Shown one piece after another: positions 61,725 to 64,000 of a DNA stretch of 64,000 nt. Each line of letters starts with the position of its first letter. The stretch's first letter is position 1. A model generated the notes under the pieces. It searched no databases. It was given only the letters and a program-made list of their open reading frames with translations, and was not told where the DNA came from. The position numbers and the translations under genes were made by a program. The stretch comes from Aquificaceae bacterium (GTDB lineage Bacteria > Aquificota > Aquificia > Aquificales > Aquificaceae): NCBI GenBank assembly GCA_037481935.1, contig JBBFKQ010000004.1, positions 1 through 64,000 of the forward strand, read 5' to 3'.

Positions 61725-62705
61725 ATGAGAATACTCGTAACGGGGGGAGCCGGATACATAGGCTCACACATGGTAAAGCTTCTCGGGGAAAGGGGTTACG
61801 AGGTTCTTACAGTGGATAACCTCTCTGAGGGAAACCCGTGGGCAGTGTTGTATGGGGACCTCAGGGTGGTGGACCTTCTGAACTACAAAGCCCTTGAAGA
61901 GGTCTTGCTTGATTTCAGACCAGAAGCGGTCATACACTTTGCCGCAAAGGTAAAGGTGCCAGAAAGCGTAAGGAAACCTCTCCATTATTACGAGAACAAC
62001 CTTATGGGCACGGTAAACCTCCTTCAGGCTATGCGGAGGGCAGGGACTGAGTATCTCGTCTTTTCTTCAACCGCCGCCGTCTACGGAATTCCGGAAAGAA
62101 TACCCGTAAGAGAGGAAGACCCCACAGTTCCCATAAACCCCTACGGATGGAGCAAGCTCTTTGCAGAGCAAGCAATAAGAGACTTTTCTCATGCCACAGG
62201 GCTGAAGTATGTTATTCTCAGATACTTTAACGTGGCAGGAGCAGACCCTGAGGGAAAGATAGGTCAGGTAAGCAAGGAGCCCACCCATCTCATACTGAGG
62301 GCTGTAAAAGTGGCAACCGGTCAGATACCCTACCTTGAGGTCTTTGGCACCGATTATCCCACAACAGACGGGACATGCATAAGGGACTTTGTGCACGTTA
62401 TGGACCTCTGTGAGGCACACCTCGATGCCCTCAGTTATCTGCAGGAGGGTGGAAAGCCAGACATCTTCAACGTGGGTTACGGCAGAGGATACTCGGTGCT
62501 GGAGGTGATAAACAGGGTAAGGGAGGTTTCGGGGGTGGACTTTGAGGTAAGGTATGCACCAAGGCGTGAGGGAGACCCTCCAGCTCTAGTGGCAGACAGC
62601 ACAAAGATAAGGGAAAGGCTCGGCTGGAAGCCAAAATACGAAGACCTCCCATATATAATAAAGACCGCCCTTGATTGGGAAAAGTCCTATATTTATTCTG
62701 AATGA
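61725..62705 (+). CDS. galE: UDP-glucose 4-epimerase
   Basis: A 326-residue extended SDR epimerase that interconverts UDP-glucose and UDP-galactose (or the N-acetyl forms). NAD site ILVTGGAGYIGSHMVKLLGE (residues 3-22), catalytic FSSTAAVYG and NPYGWSKLFAEQA (Tyr-x-x-x-Lys), and RYFNVAGADPEGKIG. It supplies sugars for LPS or capsule. It overlaps the next gene by four bases. Confidence 0.95.
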   Translation: MRILVTGGAGYIGSHMVKLLGERGYEVLTVDNLSEGNPWAVLYGDLRVVDLLNYKALEEVLLDFRPEAVIHFAAKVKVPESVRKPLHYYENNLMGTVNLLQAMRRAGTEYLVFSSTAAVYGIPERIPVREEDPTVPINPYGWSKLFAEQAIRDFSHATGLKYVILRYFNVAGADPEGKIGQVSKEPTHLILRAVKVATGQIPYLEVFGTDYPTTDGTCIRDFVHVMDLCEAHLDALSYLQEGGKPDIFNVGYGRGYSVLEVINRVREVSGVDFEVRYAPRREGDPPALVADSTKIRERLGWKPKYEDLPYIIKTALDWEKSYIYSE

Positions 62706-63013
62706 TAGAGTTTGAAATTCTGGAAAGGTTGAAGGAGATAAGAGACCCGGAGATACCCATAGATATAGTGAACCTGGGGCTCATATACGGTGTGCAGTTA
62801 AAGGAGAATGTGGCATACGTGGACATGACGCTCACGGTCCCTTCCTGCCCTGCAAGGGGCTTCTTCGCCCAACATATAAGAGAACACCTCCTCAAAAACT
62901 TTCCACAGTTAAAAGATGTTGTGATAAACTTTGTATTTGAGCCTGCCTGGAGCAGGGATAAGATATCTGAGGAAGGCTTGCAGAAACTCAGGAGTATGGG
63001 ATGGAATATCTGA
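62702..63013 (+). CDS. MIP18/SufT-family (DUF59) Fe-S assembly protein
   Basis: A 103-residue DUF59 protein. RDPEIPIDIVNLGLIYGVQL and MTLTVPSCPARGFFAQHI carry the family DPE and the conserved Cys of the T-x-x-x-C-P motif. The family helps insert Fe-S clusters or acts in phenylacetate oxidation (PaaD); a general SufT-like role is more likely. Coupled to galE and to the V4R-like gene by overlaps. Confidence 0.88.
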   Translation: MIEFEILERLKEIRDPEIPIDIVNLGLIYGVQLKENVAYVDMTLTVPSCPARGFFAQHIREHLLKNFPQLKDVVINFVFEPAWSRDKISEEGLQKLRSMGWNI

Positions 63014-63486
63014 AGGATAAGTTCAGGGCGCTTGCAGAAGCCATCGAAAGGGAGTCTGTGCTTGTCCACCGTGCTGCCCTTGTGGATGGATACAGGGACA
63101 TACACAAACTCAGCAAACTGGGCATTGACAAGGTAATAAAGAAGGCAACTCAGTTTGGCGGGAAAAAGGGTGCGAAGATACTCAAAGAAAGGTATGGCAT
63201 ATACACAGACAGACTGGATGAAGCCCTCGATGTGCTGACAGTCATAGCAGAATCCTCAAGGCTTCTGGATGTGTTTGAATATGACCTTGACAGGATGGAG
63301 ATAAGAGTTGATGGCTCAATTCTCGTTGAAGCCGTTGGGCAGAGCAAAAACCCCGTATGTGAGCCTATGGCTGGCTTCTTTGAAGGTTTTCTTGGCGAGC
63401 TTCTGGAGAGAAAACTGAGCGTTAAGGAAATTGCCTGCAAGGCTCAGGGACATGAAAGGTGTGTTTTCAAGATAACTCTCAAGTAG
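63001..63486 (+). CDS. V4R-like small-molecule-binding domain protein
   Basis: A 161-residue protein. An N-terminal helical part (about 1-75) leads into a V4R (4-vinyl reductase/XylR-N-type) fold whose C-terminal signature is CKAQGHERCVFKI, with conserved Cys-x(4-6)-Cys. Stand-alone V4R proteins are thought to bind hydrophobic ligands or metals. There is no DNA-binding domain. It follows and overlaps the DUF59 gene by 13 bases. Confidence 0.7.
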   Translation: MEYLKDKFRALAEAIERESVLVHRAALVDGYRDIHKLSKLGIDKVIKKATQFGGKKGAKILKERYGIYTDRLDEALDVLTVIAESSRLLDVFEYDLDRMEIRVDGSILVEAVGQSKNPVCEPMAGFFEGFLGELLERKLSVKEIACKAQGHERCVFKITLK

Positions 63487-63487
63487 C

Positions 63488-63886
63488 ATGGTGGTAATCA
63501 AGGTCAGGACCACAAAACATACCAGTTTTGTAAACATAACAAGTCAGGTCCGAGAAATAGTGAAGGCATCCGGTGTAAAATCGGGCATATGCCTTGTCTA
63601 TGTCCCTCATACAACTGCCTGTGTCCTTATAAATGAGGGTGCAGACCCTGATGTGATAAAGGATATAGCTTACTCCATAGAGAAGCTGGTTCCATGGAGG
63701 GACGCCTATGCCCACTCGGAAGGGAACTCTGCAGCGCACATAAGGAGTGCCATAATAGGCAACTCAAGGGTCATACCCATAGAGGATGGAGACCTTGTCC
63801 TGGGCACCTGGGAAGCCATATTCCTTACAGAGTTTGATGGTCCAAGGGAAAGAAAGGTAGTGGTTAAAATCATAAGGGAAGAATAA
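63488..63886 (+). CDS. YjbQ/UPF0047 family protein
   Basis: A 132-residue UPF0047 protein: VRTTKHTSFVNITSQVREIV, VPHTTACVLINEGADPDVIK and SAAHIRSAIIGNSRVIPI, with the conserved His and Glu of the trimer active site. Related proteins have weak thiamin-phosphate synthase activity in vitro; the physiological role is unclear. The start is one base after the preceding stop. Confidence 0.9.
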   Translation: MVVIKVRTTKHTSFVNITSQVREIVKASGVKSGICLVYVPHTTACVLINEGADPDVIKDIAYSIEKLVPWRDAYAHSEGNSAAHIRSAIIGNSRVIPIEDGDLVLGTWEAIFLTEFDGPRERKVVVKIIREE

Positions 63887-63888
63887 GC

Positions 63889-64000
63889 ATGAAGCTAATC
63901 TTGCTCCTGATTATGCTCGCTGGTTTAGCGTTTCCAAGAGAAGTTCCTTTTACGCAGGAGGACAGGGACAGGATTATAAGACTTGAGGAAGGACAAAAAC
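63889..64000 (+). CDS. Secreted protein, truncated by the window end
   Basis: The first 37 codons of a gene cut at base 64000. A typical signal peptide (KLILLLIMLAGLAFP) is followed by a charged helix start (TQEDRDRIIRLEEGQ), which looks like the beginning of a coiled coil. It starts two bases after the yjbQ stop and is probably in the same operon. The family cannot be judged from this fragment. Confidence 0.6.
   Translation, partial: MKLILLLIMLAGLAFPREVPFTQEDRDRIIRLEEGQK

Overview
The window is a gene-dense bacterial chromosome segment from a thermophilic chemolithoautotroph, most likely a flagellated member of the Aquificaceae (Hydrogenobacter/Thermocrinis-like). The evidence is the combination of a sulfide:quinone reductase divergent from a three-gene cytochrome bc1 operon, a futalosine-pathway menaquinone gene (mqnD), a trigger factor-clpP-clpX-ompH-lpxD-mqnD-nuoE-nuoF string, highly charged Lys/Glu-rich proteins, very short or overlapping gene junctions and moderate GC. 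The genus is not certain. I see no insertion sequence, prophage or cas gene.

Layout. 1-520: a ThiS/MoaD-like sulfur carrier behind its own promoter, preceded by one CRISPR-repeat-like element. 511-3385 (minus): uvrB, a methyltransferase and a small unknown protein. 3500-16645: a flagellin-glycosylation locus. It holds pseG on the plus strand and, on the minus strand, maf-pseI-pseB-pseC-(SpsF/aminotransferase fusion)-nuclease-like-glycosidase-like-formyltransferase-deacetylase-formyltransferase/PseH. 16752-20778 (plus): the target of that pathway, a flagellin gene behind a sigma-28 promoter, then flaG, fliD, fliS and a small FliT-like gene. 20775-23323 (minus): polyprenyl synthase, thioredoxin reductase, peroxiredoxin. 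23444-27565 (plus): a haem-binding GGDEF membrane protein and mutS2. 27562-31378: sqr, divergent from Rieske-cytochrome b-cytochrome c1. 31356-34270 (minus): DNA glycosylase, COG2112 kinase-like protein, HMA protein, mobA, lytic transglycosylase. 34331-36063 (plus): rlmN and lepB. 36053-49317 (minus): a long ribosomal spc/alpha-type superoperon from rplN to rplQ including secY, adk, map, infA, rpmJ and rpoA, then yggT, tlyA and three poorly known genes. 49523-52931: ArsA-type ATPase, type-4 UDG (minus) and a membrane-embedded LuxR regulator. 52933-60447 (minus): tRNA-Leu(UAG), tig, clpP, clpX, ompH, lpxD, mqnD, nuoE, nuoF and a secreted Cys-rich protein. 60520-64000 (plus): GlcF-like Fe-S protein, galE, SufT-type protein, V4R-like protein, YjbQ and a cut-off secreted protein.

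How the genes fit together. The largest theme is flagellin made, capped, chaperoned and decorated from one 17-kb locus: PseB, PseC, PseH, PseG and PseI build a pseudaminic acid, the SpsF-like domain is the only cytidylyltransferase present, and Maf is the probable transferase. Two formyltransferases and a PIG-L deacetylase suggest an N-formylated variant. The most striking single feature is a run of eight G residues (5889-5896, coding strand minus) exactly at the junction of a formyltransferase and PseH. With eight G the two are one 366-residue protein. With six or nine G the formyltransferase keeps a family-like C-terminus and stops before PseH. This looks like a length-variable switch, though a sequencing error must be excluded.

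A second theme is start sites without a Shine-Dalgarno sequence, with a TATAAT-like box only 7-15 bases ahead (pseG, rlmN, arsA-like, luxR-like, mutS2, GlcF-like), suggesting frequent leaderless or near-leaderless transcripts. A third is energy metabolism and redox sensing: sqr/bc1 under back-to-back strong promoters, a c-haem diguanylate cyclase next to the peroxiredoxin/thioredoxin reductase pair, and an FNR-like palindrome placed for activation of the membrane LuxR regulator.
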